Shown one piece after another: positions 1 to 8,814 of a DNA stretch of 64,000 nucleotides. The DNA is from Paenibacillus kyungheensis (GTDB taxonomy: Bacteria > Bacillota > Bacilli > Paenibacillales > Paenibacillaceae), in contig NZ_CP117416.1 in assembly GCF_028606985.1 (NCBI RefSeq), positions 1,340,001 through 1,404,000 on the forward strand. The letters run 5' to 3'. The notes beneath the pieces are model-generated. The model worked only from the letters and a program-made list of their open reading frames with translations. It did not search any database and was not told the origin of the DNA. Position numbers and translations under genes: made by a program. How positions within the stretch are numbered: position 1 is the first letter of the stretch; every line of letters begins with the position of its first letter.

Positions 1-139
1 ATAGAAGATGAACTGATGATACAGAGTTCGTCTTTTAGATAGAAGAATTTTGTGTTTTTTTCTATGATGAAACGTCTGTTCCTATTTTCTAAGATGACAG
101 GGTATAATAAGGAGATCAGAACAACAGGAGGAACGATTG

Positions 140-586
140 ATGTCTTCTAAAAAAATATGGGGATTTGTGGTTACTGCGATTCTAGCAGGGGTTATTTATC
201 TAGTGAATGGACATGTTGATCTAGGCGGGATACTGAATCCTAACCAAGCATCAAATGGACAAGCTGATTATACCCTTGTTGTGCCTGCTGATCGTTATCC
301 TAAGACCGCAGCTCACATTAAAGATGCTATAGCAGAAGGACATTCTGCGATCTGTACGATAGATCGTGGGGGCGCCAAAGCGAATCGTCAGCTATCTTTG
401 CGAGGAATAGCTACCAAAAAAGGCTATGATCGAGATGAGTGGCCTATGGCAATGTGTCAGGAAGGTGGAGAAGGTGCAGATATTCGTTATATCAAACCTT
501 CAGATAATCGCGGCGCAGGTTCATGGATAGGTAACCAATTAGACAATTATTCAGATGGCACAAGGGTATTATTTGAGGTAAAATAA
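140..586 (+). CDS. nucB: NucB-type secreted/sporulation DNase
   Basis: Predicted extracellular DNase of the NucB (DNA/RNA non-specific nuclease-like) family, 148 residues. Residues about 7-24 form one hydrophobic segment, a signal peptide or membrane anchor. The conserved core follows: SAICTIDR, then [12 protein letters not shown] and DNRGAGSW near the C terminus. The DRDEWP block is the family hallmark and carries the catalytic Asp/Glu. Two Cys residues, in AICTID and MAMCQE, could form the family disulfide. I chose ATG 140 because AGGAGG at 126-131 sits 8 nt upstream; a TTG three bases earlier is in frame but too close. In B. subtilis, NucB degrades DNA of the mother cell and biofilm. That role is inferred here from the family. 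Confidence 0.88.
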   Translation: MSSKKIWGFVVTAILAGVIYLVNGHVDLGGILNPNQASNGQADYTLVVPADRYPKTAAHIKDAIAEGHSAICTIDRGGAKANRQLSLRGIATKKGYDRDEWPMAMCQEGGEGADIRYIKPSDNRGAGSWIGNQLDNYSDGTRVLFEVK

Positions 587-640
587 GATAAGGATTGATT
601 AAAAATTCGTTATTGAAAATTTATAAAGGAGGAATACCTG

Positions 641-799
641 ATGGGAACTTCTATTTTGCCGGCTGTGTTGCCTTTATTTATGGAATTTAATGCACACACA
701 CCTTACATTTTATTGTATGCAGTAATGATAGTAGTAGCTTGTATTGCTTTTGGATTGTGGGTTAAAAAACTTAACGATACCAAAGATGATCCAGAATAA
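641..799 (+). CDS. Small single-pass membrane peptide (52 aa)
   Basis: A 52-codon frame from ATG to TAA, preceded by AAAGGAGG at 626-633, a near-perfect ribosome binding site. The peptide has one hydrophobic helix (about residues 22-41, ILLYAVMIVVACIAFGLW) followed by a charged tail, KKLNDTKDDPE. It starts 54 bases after nucB and ends just before a strong terminator, so both genes are probably on one mRNA. I do not recognise the family. The SD, codon use, helix and operon position argue that it is real. It could be a partner of the nuclease or an unrelated small membrane protein. Confidence 0.7.
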   Translation: MGTSILPAVLPLFMEFNAHTPYILLYAVMIVVACIAFGLWVKKLNDTKDDPE

Positions 800-840
800 G
801 CTTCAATCGATATAGACTGCTATTGTAATGCATTAAAAAA

Positions 841-883
841 GCTATCTTTGAAATCACTGACGATTTCAAAGATAGCTTTTTTT
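841..883. terminator. Bidirectional terminator between nucB unit and opuA operon
   Basis: A perfect 15-bp stem (841-855 with 862-876) with a 6-nt loop, T-run after it and A-run before it. It can end both the nucB unit on + and the opuA operon on -. Confidence 0.9.
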
Positions 884-931
884 GTCTTTCTATTTAAATG
901 CTATAAGATTAAATGTTATCAAAGGTAAAGA

Positions 932-1885
<954 letters not shown>

Positions 1886-1930
1886 TTATTCATATTTTCA
1901 AATGTTGCTGTTGTAGTTAGTGAGTTACTA

Positions 1931-2773
1931 TTAAGCGCGTTGTTTGCGACCGCTTTTGAATAAGCTCTGAGAAAGACGGTCAAGTACGATAGCAAGTACA
2001 ACAACAGCTAGACCTGCTTCAAAACCTTCACCGATTTTAAGTTGTCCTACAGCACGGTATACAACAGCACCGATACCTTGAGCACCGATCATTGATGCGA
2101 TAACAACCATAGATAGAGATAACATAATCGTTTGGTTAATACCTGCCATAATTGTTGGTAATGCTAATGGCAATTGAACTTTAAATAATTTCTGTCCACC
2201 GGTTGACCCAAATGCGTCAGCCGCTTCTACTAATTCTTCAGAAACTTGTTTGATTCCCAAATGAGTCAGGCGAATCGTTGGTGGAATAGCGAAAATAACA
2301 GATGCAACTACACCAGGCACAACACCTAGACTGAAGAATGTTACAGCCGGTAGCAAGTATACGAATGCTGGCATCGTCTGCATAAAATCAAGTAACGGTG
2401 TAATGATCTGTGCAGCTAATTTGCTAGAACCACACATAATACCTAGTGGAACACCGATGATAATGGAGATCAGAGCAGACGTGATAACAAGACCTAATGT
2501 ATTCATCGTTTCTGTCCAATATCCCAGATTGTAAATTAGTAAAAATCCAAGTGCTGAGAATATAGCGAGCGACCATCTATTCGCGATATAACCGAGTATA
2601 CCGACAATGATGACGAATAAGAACGGGTGTGGCAACATAAAGAAATACGTAAAAATATCGACGACATAACTAATGATGTTAGATACGCCTTTAAAAAATC
2701 CTGCCCAGTGCAGGCTCAGCCAATCTACTAACGTTTGAATCCATTGTGCTAAAGGAATCTTAGGCATATTCAT
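1931..2773 (-). CDS. opuAB: Glycine betaine ABC transporter permease
   Basis: Integral membrane permease of the ProW/OpuAB family, 280 residues with about six transmembrane helices. The EAADAFGSTGGQKLFKVQLPLALPTIMAGI block near 180-210 is the binding-protein-dependent transport loop that docks on the ATPase. The frame overlaps the end of opuAA by 14 bases, so translation is probably coupled. Two ATGs lie six bases apart. The second (2767) has better spacing from GGAGAGG, so the true protein may be two residues shorter. Together with OpuAA and OpuAC it forms an osmotically stimulated compatible-solute importer. Confidence 0.93.
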   Translation of the reverse strand: MNMPKIPLAQWIQTLVDWLSLHWAGFFKGVSNIISYVVDIFTYFFMLPHPFLFVIIVGILGYIANRWSLAIFSALGFLLIYNLGYWTETMNTLGLVITSALISIIIGVPLGIMCGSSKLAAQIITPLLDFMQTMPAFVYLLPAVTFFSLGVVPGVVASVIFAIPPTIRLTHLGIKQVSEELVEAADAFGSTGGQKLFKVQLPLALPTIMAGINQTIMLSLSMVVIASMIGAQGIGAVVYRAVGQLKIGEGFEAGLAVVVLAIVLDRLSQSLFKSGRKQRA

Positions 2774-3962
2774 TCACCTCTCCATTATCTACTTCGCCGG
2801 CAAGTGCACCAAGTAAGGCTCCACGAATCAATACACCTGTTAAGCGATCACGTTCATCTACTACAGCAACAGGCAATTTAGCTGTGCTGACTAATTCAAA
2901 CAACTCATTTAGCATGCGTTCCGGTTCAACTTGAGGCACATCGCGAATTAAGATGTCTTCTAGTTTTTGTTGTGTTTTCATCGCTGTTACAGCATCTTCT
3001 GCAGTAATAATACCGAGTAATTTTTTGGAACGATCTATTACAAATAAATTAGATACACCACGTTCACGCATCAATTCAAGCGCTACACGAGGTCCACGAT
3101 CCAATGTAATTGTTTCTGGTCTGCGCATGACATGAGCAGCAGTTAATACTTTAGACAAATCAACGTCTTCGACAAAGCGTGCTACATACGAGTTAGCAGG
3201 CTGAATCATAATTTCTTCCGGTGTACCGATTTGTACAACAGCTCCGTCTTTCATAAGAGCGATGCGATCACCGATACGAAGCGCTTCATCCAGATCATGC
3301 GTAATAAAGATGATTGTTTTTTTCATTTTGTCTTGCAATTCAAGTAATTCATCTTGCATATCACGACGAATCAGTGGATCTAGGGCACTAAATGCTTCAT
3401 CCATCAAAAGAACTTCAGGATCATTTGCTAGAGCGCGTGCTAGACCTACACGTTGTTGCATACCACCACTTAATTCATCAGGCATTTTGTTTTCCCAGCC
3501 TTTAAGTCCAACCAATTCAAGAGAAGTCTCTGCTTTGGTACGACGTTCAGCTTTAGCGACTTTTTGAATTTCAAGTCCATACTCCACATTTTCGAGAACA
3601 CTACGATGAGGGAATAAAGCGAATTTTTGAAATACCATACTGATTGTTTTGCGACGCACATTGCGAAGTTGTTCTTTATTCATTTTGCGAAGGTCTTTAC
3701 CATTCACCAGAATTTCACCGGATGTAGGTTCGATCAGACGATTGAACATACGAACCAATGTAGATTTACCGCTACCGGACAATCCCATAATAACAAAAAT
3801 CTCGCCTTCTTCAATTTCCATATTTACACGATTGACACCAACAGTAATCTGTTTCTCTTTCGCCATTTTTTCTTTCGTCCAGCCTTGATCCAATAATTTG
3901 GCATTTTGTTCTGCATTAGGACCGAACAACTTACTTACATTTTTGATTTCTAAAATAGACAC
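2760..3962 (-). CDS. opuAA: Glycine betaine ABC transporter ATPase with CBS pair
   Basis: OpuAA/ProV ATPase, 400 residues. Walker A GLSGSGKST is at 60-68, signature LSGGMQQ at 164-170 and Walker B VLLMDE at 184-189. Two CBS motifs fill about 270-395; in OpuA-type transporters this region senses ionic strength or c-di-AMP. The N-terminal stretch with FGPN and a basic-acidic helix before Walker A is typical of the OpuAA branch. First gene of the operon, transcribed away from the GbsR-type regulator, with the promoter and operator candidates in the 333-bp gap. Confidence 0.95.
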   Translation of the reverse strand: MSILEIKNVSKLFGPNAEQNAKLLDQGWTKEKMAKEKQITVGVNRVNMEIEEGEIFVIMGLSGSGKSTLVRMFNRLIEPTSGEILVNGKDLRKMNKEQLRNVRRKTISMVFQKFALFPHRSVLENVEYGLEIQKVAKAERRTKAETSLELVGLKGWENKMPDELSGGMQQRVGLARALANDPEVLLMDEAFSALDPLIRRDMQDELLELQDKMKKTIIFITHDLDEALRIGDRIALMKDGAVVQIGTPEEIMIQPANSYVARFVEDVDLSKVLTAAHVMRRPETITLDRGPRVALELMRERGVSNLFVIDRSKKLLGIITAEDAVTAMKTQQKLEDILIRDVPQVEPERMLNELFELVSTAKLPVAVVDERDRLTGVLIRGALLGALAGEVDNGEVNEYA

Positions 3963-4042
3963 TATTTGTCACCCCTTTTATATAGTAGGAAGATAAAGAT
4001 GAAAAACATTATATTTACAGAAAATAAATGATTATTTTCATC

Positions 4043-4092
4043 ATTTGCAAACCAACGAGATTCATTGTAACAAATATAAGTTTGCAAATCAA
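4043..4092 (-). promoter_or_regulatory. opuA promoter with paired palindromic operator candidates
   Basis: Reading the minus strand, TTGATT (4087-4092) and TACAAT (4064-4069) are separated by exactly 17 bp, a good sigma-A promoter for opuAA. Two copies of ATTTGCAAAC in inverted orientation lie at 4043-4052 and 4080-4089, each containing the perfect palindrome TTTGCAAA. One covers the -35/spacer edge and the other lies just after the expected start point. This is the layout of a repressor site, most simply for the divergent GbsR-type protein; that assignment is inference. Confidence 0.6.
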
Positions 4093-4116
4093 CCGTAAAA
4101 CCCGTATATTTAGTAT

Positions 4117-4134
4117 GTACAGAAAAAACTGTAC
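4117..4134. promoter_or_regulatory. Inverted repeat GTACAG-N6-CTGTAC in the opuA/gbsR gap
   Basis: Perfect 6-bp arms with an A-rich spacer, upstream of the opuA -35 element and about 160 bases before the regulator gene. It could be a second operator or an activator site. No known protein can be named from the sequence alone. Confidence 0.4.
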
Positions 4135-4295
4135 AGAAAGTTTATATGGAATACTTTAATATTCTCTCATATACTCACCGATGCTATTCATTTTGAAACT
4201 TTACTTTTGACAATATCTTTTTTAAAATGATTTAGGAAACTTAAAATTCAGATCATAAAGAATAAACTGTATATATAGAATAGGAGTGTGCAAGC

Positions 4296-4850
4296 ATGAG
4301 CTTGGACCAATTAAATGAATCACAGCAAGAAGCAGTAGAGAAAGTAAGAAAACGAGTTATTGAAGTGATAGGACGCAATATGGATTTGTATGGAGTCACA
4401 TTATCGACAGGACATTTATATGGCATGCTCTTTTTTGCAGACAAGCCTATGACTTTAGATGATATGGGAACAGAAATGGCAATGAGCAAAACAAGTATGA
4501 GTACCGGTATTCGTAATTTATTAGATTTACGTATGGTCAATAAAGTATGGGAAAAAGGATCACGTAAAGACTTATATGAAGTCGAATATGATTGGTACCA
4601 GACATTTACGGATTTCTTTGCAATCAAATGGCGCAAATCGGTAGAAAGTAATATTTTAGTATTACGCAAATCGATCAAAGAAATCGATAAATTGATTGTA
4701 GAGTTGGATAGCGAGTCACCTGCTACAGAAGTATTGAACAAAGATAAAGAAAAAATGGAAGAAGCGGTTCGCTATTATATGTGGTTAGATCGATTGATTG
4801 ATCTGATGGAAGAAGGACAGATTTTCGATTTTGTGCCTAAAGAAGAATAG
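4296..4850 (+). CDS. GbsR/MarR-type regulator of betaine metabolism or uptake
   Basis: A 184-residue GbsR-family winged-helix protein. The wHTH lies at about 40-105 (MTLDDMGTEMAMSKTSMSTGIRNLLDLRMV), and the C-terminal half is a helical dimerisation/ligand region with ETFTDFF-like aromatic residues (WYQTFTDFFAIKW). B. subtilis GbsR senses choline and represses betaine synthesis and choline uptake; relatives control osmolyte importers. The divergent position next to opuA suggests it represses that operon and perhaps itself. ATG 4296 is supported by TAGGAGTG 12 nt upstream. A TTGACA box is at 4207-4212, but its -10 is poor. Confidence 0.85.
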   Translation: MSLDQLNESQQEAVEKVRKRVIEVIGRNMDLYGVTLSTGHLYGMLFFADKPMTLDDMGTEMAMSKTSMSTGIRNLLDLRMVNKVWEKGSRKDLYEVEYDWYQTFTDFFAIKWRKSVESNILVLRKSIKEIDKLIVELDSESPATEVLNKDKEKMEEAVRYYMWLDRLIDLMEEGQIFDFVPKEE

Positions 4851-4870
4851 AATAGTGAGCTATAAAATAA

Positions 4871-4909
4871 AACCACTTTCACCTATTGATCAGGTAAAGG
4901 TGGTTTTTT
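4871..4909 (+). terminator. Terminator after the GbsR-type gene
   Basis: AACCAC...ACCT pairs with AGGT...GTGGTT around a short loop, with one internal mismatch, followed by a T-run. The remaining bases to 5188 hold only the conserved box described at 5045 and AT-rich DNA. Confidence 0.75.
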
Positions 4910-5044
4910 GTTTTAAATATAAGTAACAACTAATACAAGTAATCATTATTTTATTTACTTAGAATATAATTATCCAAATATAACTATCAAAACATTATAC
5001 ATATTTATATATTAGGTCTGGTCGATCATGGTATCTGATGGTAA

Positions 5045-5061
5045 TATAACTTTGTATTACA
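5045..5061. promoter_or_regulatory. GlnR/TnrA-like box upstream of subtilase 1
   Basis: On the minus strand this reads TGTAA-N7-TTATA, one mismatch from the GlnR/TnrA core TGTNA-N7-TNACA. It lies within a 26-bp block (5040-5065) that recurs with only three changes upstream of the second subtilase. Conservation between the two copies in otherwise diverged upstream DNA suggests a shared regulator; nitrogen control is inference. Confidence 0.45.
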
Positions 5062-5188
5062 AAATTGGCATAATAAAAAAGCAAATAAATCTGTATTTGC
5101 AAAGTGGTTGTGACGTATTTCTAATTTATGTCAAACGATTATAAGGAAAAAATAAGTGAACGTTAGTCACTGAAAAGAGGGATATCAT

Positions 5189-8100
5189 TTGAATAAAGCC
5201 AAAGCTATGCGTACCTGTTCTATGATTACACTAACAGCATTACTTACCGTAAGTACTTTGTTATCGCCGACCCGTTCTTTTGCTGCTGAAGTAGGCACGA
5301 TCACTTCTCCGTATGAATTAACGTCAACTGCGAATCGATCATTACTGCATTCGTCTGCTGATTCAGCTCCAATCATTTCGCCTAATATCAATGTAAAATC
5401 CAATCAGATCATTCGTGTGATTGTACAGCTAAATAATGAACCTGTTGCTGTCAATCAATATGAAGCTGATAAAGGAACACCAAGTTTAACCACTTCATCT
5501 ATAGAAGATAGACAAGTAATGGCGTCTACAGCTACAACGATAGATTCACAGCAGTCTAATTTTAGTGCTGCTGCTCAAGCTAAAGGAATTAAGATGACTG
5601 TCAATTATCGCTATAACACTGTACTAAATGGAATGGAGATTTCTATACCTGCCAATCAGATTCCTACATTGGCTGAAATTCCAGGGATCAAGTCGATTTA
5701 TGAAAATAATAATTATTATACGATTCCTGTGCAGGAACCAACTTCGCTTACTGCAACAAGTGCTACATATGATGCTTCACCGCTCAATCTTATCGGCGTT
5801 CCGTTAGCCTGGCAAAAAGGGTTAACCGGTAAAGGGGTCAAAGTCGGTGTTATTGATACGGGTATTGATTATGAACATCCTGATTTGAAAGGCGCTTATA
5901 AAGGAGGATATGATTCAGTACATCATGATAATGATCCTTATGAAGATCCTCCTTTATCTATAAAAGACGATCCGCAAGGATTAGGATTTGCAGGTACATC
6001 GCATGGTACACATGTATCCGGTACAATCGTTGGTCAAGCGGCGAATCAGACCAGTGAAATTGTGCAAAAAGGAGTCGCTTATGATGCTGAATTGCATGTC
6101 TACAAAGTATTAGGACGTGATTCGCAGACTGGACGCTCTACAGGTACAACCGCGCAAATTATCGATGGAATTGAACATGCTGTTAAAGATCACATGGATG
6201 TTATTAATTTGTCGTTAGGTACAGATGCAGACAAAGACGTCAATTCTCCAGATGTGATTGCTATTAATAATGCGGTATTAAGCGGTGTCGTGGTCGTGGT
6301 TGCGAACGGCAATGCAGCGGCGCCAGGCTCATACTATTATTCGCTAGGTTCTCCAGCTAGTTCGCCATTAGCGATTTCTGTAGGAGCTTCTACCGTTCCC
6401 GGCACTCAATACCAAGCGACTGTTACCGCTTCTGTATATGGCGCGGATACAGTTAGTAAAGATACGTATGCACAAAGTTATCCATTAAATGCGATCGCAT
6501 GGCGCACCAAACAAGATGATTTCGCTCAATATTTGGGAGAAACTTCGTATCAAGGTGTATATGTTGGCTTGGGATTGGATGATGATTATAAAGGCAAAGA
6601 TGTACAAAATAAAGTGGTGTTAATGTCACGCGGAGGTTCTAAATTTACAGACAAAATCACACTTGCCAAATCCAAAGGAGCCAAAGCGGTTATTATTTTC
6701 AATGGTGATGCTCAAGTCAATGATTCCACTGTAGCTGACTTATCCGAACATATCGCAGGGCGAGACGGAAATATCGGAAGTGGAGCTTATATTGGAGATG
6801 GGTATCCTTATATTCCGAGCTTTGATATGGCAGGACAAGCAGGACGTGCATTAGCAAGAAAAGTTGTGAAATCTCCGGCTACACCATTAACATTTACATT
6901 TGGCAATCAGTATCCCAAAACATCTTCAATAGGAGATACGATAGCTGATTTTAGTTCTCGCGGCCCTAATCAAGATGGATTGCTTGGAATTAAGCCGGAT
7001 GTGGTTGCGCCAGGTACCAATATTGAATCCACATTTCCAGCGTACGGCAAATTTATTAAAGATGCTTCGTACAAAGAAGCTTATTTGCGGCAAAATGGAA
7101 CAAGTATGGCTAGTCCTCATGTAGCCGGATTAGCGGCTTTGTTAAAACAAGAACATCCTGACTGGACTCCTTTTGATATTCGAGCAGTACTAGCGAATAC
7201 AGCGACACCACTCAAAGACGCAGAAGGTACTTTATATGATGTCTATTCTCAAGGAAGTGGACGTGTCAATGTAGTAGATGCTGTCTATTCTCCGGCTGTT
7301 CTTGAAACGGTAGAACCGATTACAATTTTGGATAAAGAATTGAAAAAGAAAACAGTGACGAATTATGGTTCGTCTGCTGCTTTTGGCGTAATCACAGCAG
7401 GTGGAACAGAACAATCCAAAACATTACAGATCAAAAATACATCGACAACCAGTATTCAATATCAAGCCAGTGTACACATGAATCCAAGCGTTACTTCAGA
7501 CCCGTATCAACCTGTATCCACACCGGATGTAAGCCATATCGCTACAAGGTTAAAAGGAACAAATCCAGACGGTTCGATTGTAGTGAGCGGCAAATCAACT
7601 AAAGAGTTTGCTCTGGCCGTTCAACCGGATGCTACAGCCGTAACAGGAGATTATGAAGGAGAAGTGGTATTAACTGCGAATGGGTATCCTACATTGCATT
7701 TACCATTTGTTCTCCATGTAGGAACCAGTCTTCCTGATGCTGGTCTAGGAATACAAGAAGTGACATTAAGTGATCGAAATGTTCGTTTGAATGGCAAGCA
7801 AGATAGTATAGATGTCGGTTTTCATTTGACAGCTACCGATTCCAATGTAATGGAATTGAATGTATATGATATGAACGATGTTGCTCAAGGAACACTGGCG
7901 CAGGTCGTACAACCTGTTACAGATGAAGGATATCCGCTATACAAGCCAGGGTATTATAACTTTAATAATATCGATAATGTAGTAATGGTAGCTGATAATA
8001 ACGGAACTTCGCTGAAAGTACTTCCACCGGGACAATACAAATTAGAATTAGCTGTATATCATGTGAGCCCACAAGGTGTGACCGATCCTGAGTCGGTTCA

Positions 8101-8419
8101 TCCTGCATATTCATCTTATCGGATTACAGGAACAGAGAAAGATCGGATTCATACTGCTGAACAACCATTTCGTTATATTCTGGATGGGCAACAGGTAATC
8201 GCCAAGCCAGTAATTGCACTCAACGATACAGATCGCATCACCTACAAAGTATTATCTTCAAGCGATGCGAAGTATGTAGACAACAACGGAACACTTTTAA
8301 AATATCCAACATCTGGATCGCGTATCGTCAAATTAAATATTCAGATTCAATCAGTAGCAGATCCTACCGTCAAAACAACAGTCAAAGCATTGATCAAAAT
8401 CAAAGCAAATGCCAAATAA
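5189..8419 (+). CDS. Secreted subtilisin-like serine protease (S8, Vpr-like), copy 1
   Basis: Large exported subtilase, 1076 residues. Residues 1-33 are a signal peptide ending SFAA. An inhibitor-I9 prodomain (about 65-180) follows, with IIRVIVQLNNEPVAV and TVLNGMEISIP. The S8 domain carries the triad Asp223 (VIDTG), His275 (SHGTHVSG) and Ser639 (NGTSMASPH). A PA-type insertion (about 430-560) sits between His and Ser, as in Vpr and C5a-peptidase-like enzymes. The last 400 residues are beta-sandwich domains. Expected role: digestion of extracellular protein or processing at the cell surface. TTG 5189 is chosen because GAGGG lies 8 nt upstream, exactly as in the paralogue at 8815. Confidence 0.93.
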   Translation: MNKAKAMRTCSMITLTALLTVSTLLSPTRSFAAEVGTITSPYELTSTANRSLLHSSADSAPIISPNINVKSNQIIRVIVQLNNEPVAVNQYEADKGTPSLTTSSIEDRQVMASTATTIDSQQSNFSAAAQAKGIKMTVNYRYNTVLNGMEISIPANQIPTLAEIPGIKSIYENNNYYTIPVQEPTSLTATSATYDASPLNLIGVPLAWQKGLTGKGVKVGVIDTGIDYEHPDLKGAYKGGYDSVHHDNDPYEDPPLSIKDDPQGLGFAGTSHGTHVSGTIVGQAANQTSEIVQKGVAYDAELHVYKVLGRDSQTGRSTGTTAQIIDGIEHAVKDHMDVINLSLGTDADKDVNSPDVIAINNAVLSGVVVVVANGNAAAPGSYYYSLGSPASSPLAISVGASTVPGTQYQATVTASVYGADTVSKDTYAQSYPLNAIAWRTKQDDFAQYLGETSYQGVYVGLGLDDDYKGKDVQNKVVLMSRGGSKFTDKITLAKSKGAKAVIIFNGDAQVNDSTVADLSEHIAGRDGNIGSGAYIGDGYPYIPSFDMAGQAGRALARKVVKSPATPLTFTFGNQYPKTSSIGDTIADFSSRGPNQDGLLGIKPDVVAPGTNIESTFPAYGKFIKDASYKEAYLRQNGTSMASPHVAGLAALLKQEHPDWTPFDIRAVLANTATPLKDAEGTLYDVYSQGSGRVNVVDAVYSPAVLETVEPITILDKELKKKTVTNYGSSAAFGVITAGGTEQSKTLQIKNTSTTSIQYQASVHMNPSVTSDPYQPVSTPDVSHIATRLKGTNPDGSIVVSGKSTKEFALAVQPDATAVTGDYEGEVVLTANGYPTLHLPFVLHVGTSLPDAGLGIQEVTLSDRNVRLNGKQDSIDVGFHLTATDSNVMELNVYDMNDVAQGTLAQVVQPVTDEGYPLYKPGYYNFNNIDNVVMVADNNGTSLKVLPPGQYKLELAVYHVSPQGVTDPESVHPAYSSYRITGTEKDRIHTAEQPFRYILDGQQVIAKPVIALNDTDRITYKVLSSSDAKYVDNNGTLLKYPTSGSRIVKLNIQIQSVADPTVKTTVKALIKIKANAK

Positions 8420-8451
8420 TTAAAAGCTGTAAATAGCACTTGTTAAGACAA

Positions 8452-8521
8452 AAAGAACCTTTCATGTAGAAACTAACAAAACCGTCAGGTAAGTTAGTCC
8501 GATATGGAAGGTTCTTTTTTA
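8452..8521 (+). terminator. Terminator after subtilase 1
   Basis: Outer stem AAGAACCTTTCAT with ATGGAAGGTTCTT, an inner stem ACTAAC/GTTAGT, then a T-run. The rest of the gap to 8814 holds the conserved box at 8653 and the start region of the next gene. Confidence 0.8.
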
Positions 8522-8652
8522 TTCCATTTAATGTAATATATATATAATTAATGGGTAAAGATTGATAAAAAATCATTATTTCATTATAACTAACGCAAAT
8601 TTTGTCTATAGATGGATAAAATATCTAGCCACTGGTTAATTCAGGTGGTAAT

Positions 8653-8669
8653 ATAATTTTATGTTACAA
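8653..8669. promoter_or_regulatory. GlnR/TnrA-like box upstream of subtilase 2
   Basis: On the minus strand TGTAA-N7-TTATA, with AT-rich centre. It matches 15 of 17 positions of the extended TnrA consensus as I recall it. It is the counterpart of the element at 5045, inside a 26-bp block (8648-8673) that is 23/26 identical to 5040-5065. Confidence 0.45.
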
Positions 8670-8814
8670 AATCTTCCTCACATTCTTCGTAAAGGAGGTT
8701 ACTATAGCTCACACAAAAAGTAAGATGTTAACGGTTTAATTCTGGGGCTACTTTCAAGTTCGGTAAAAAAATCATCGAGTACACTATCTAACTTAACGAA
8801 ATGAGGGAAATCAT

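Noticed and set aside
5095-5103. A further TTTGCAAA palindrome (another is at 26370)
   Set aside because: Single isolated copies without a paired partner or promoter placement; expected by chance in AT-rich DNA. They show that the motif alone is not specific.
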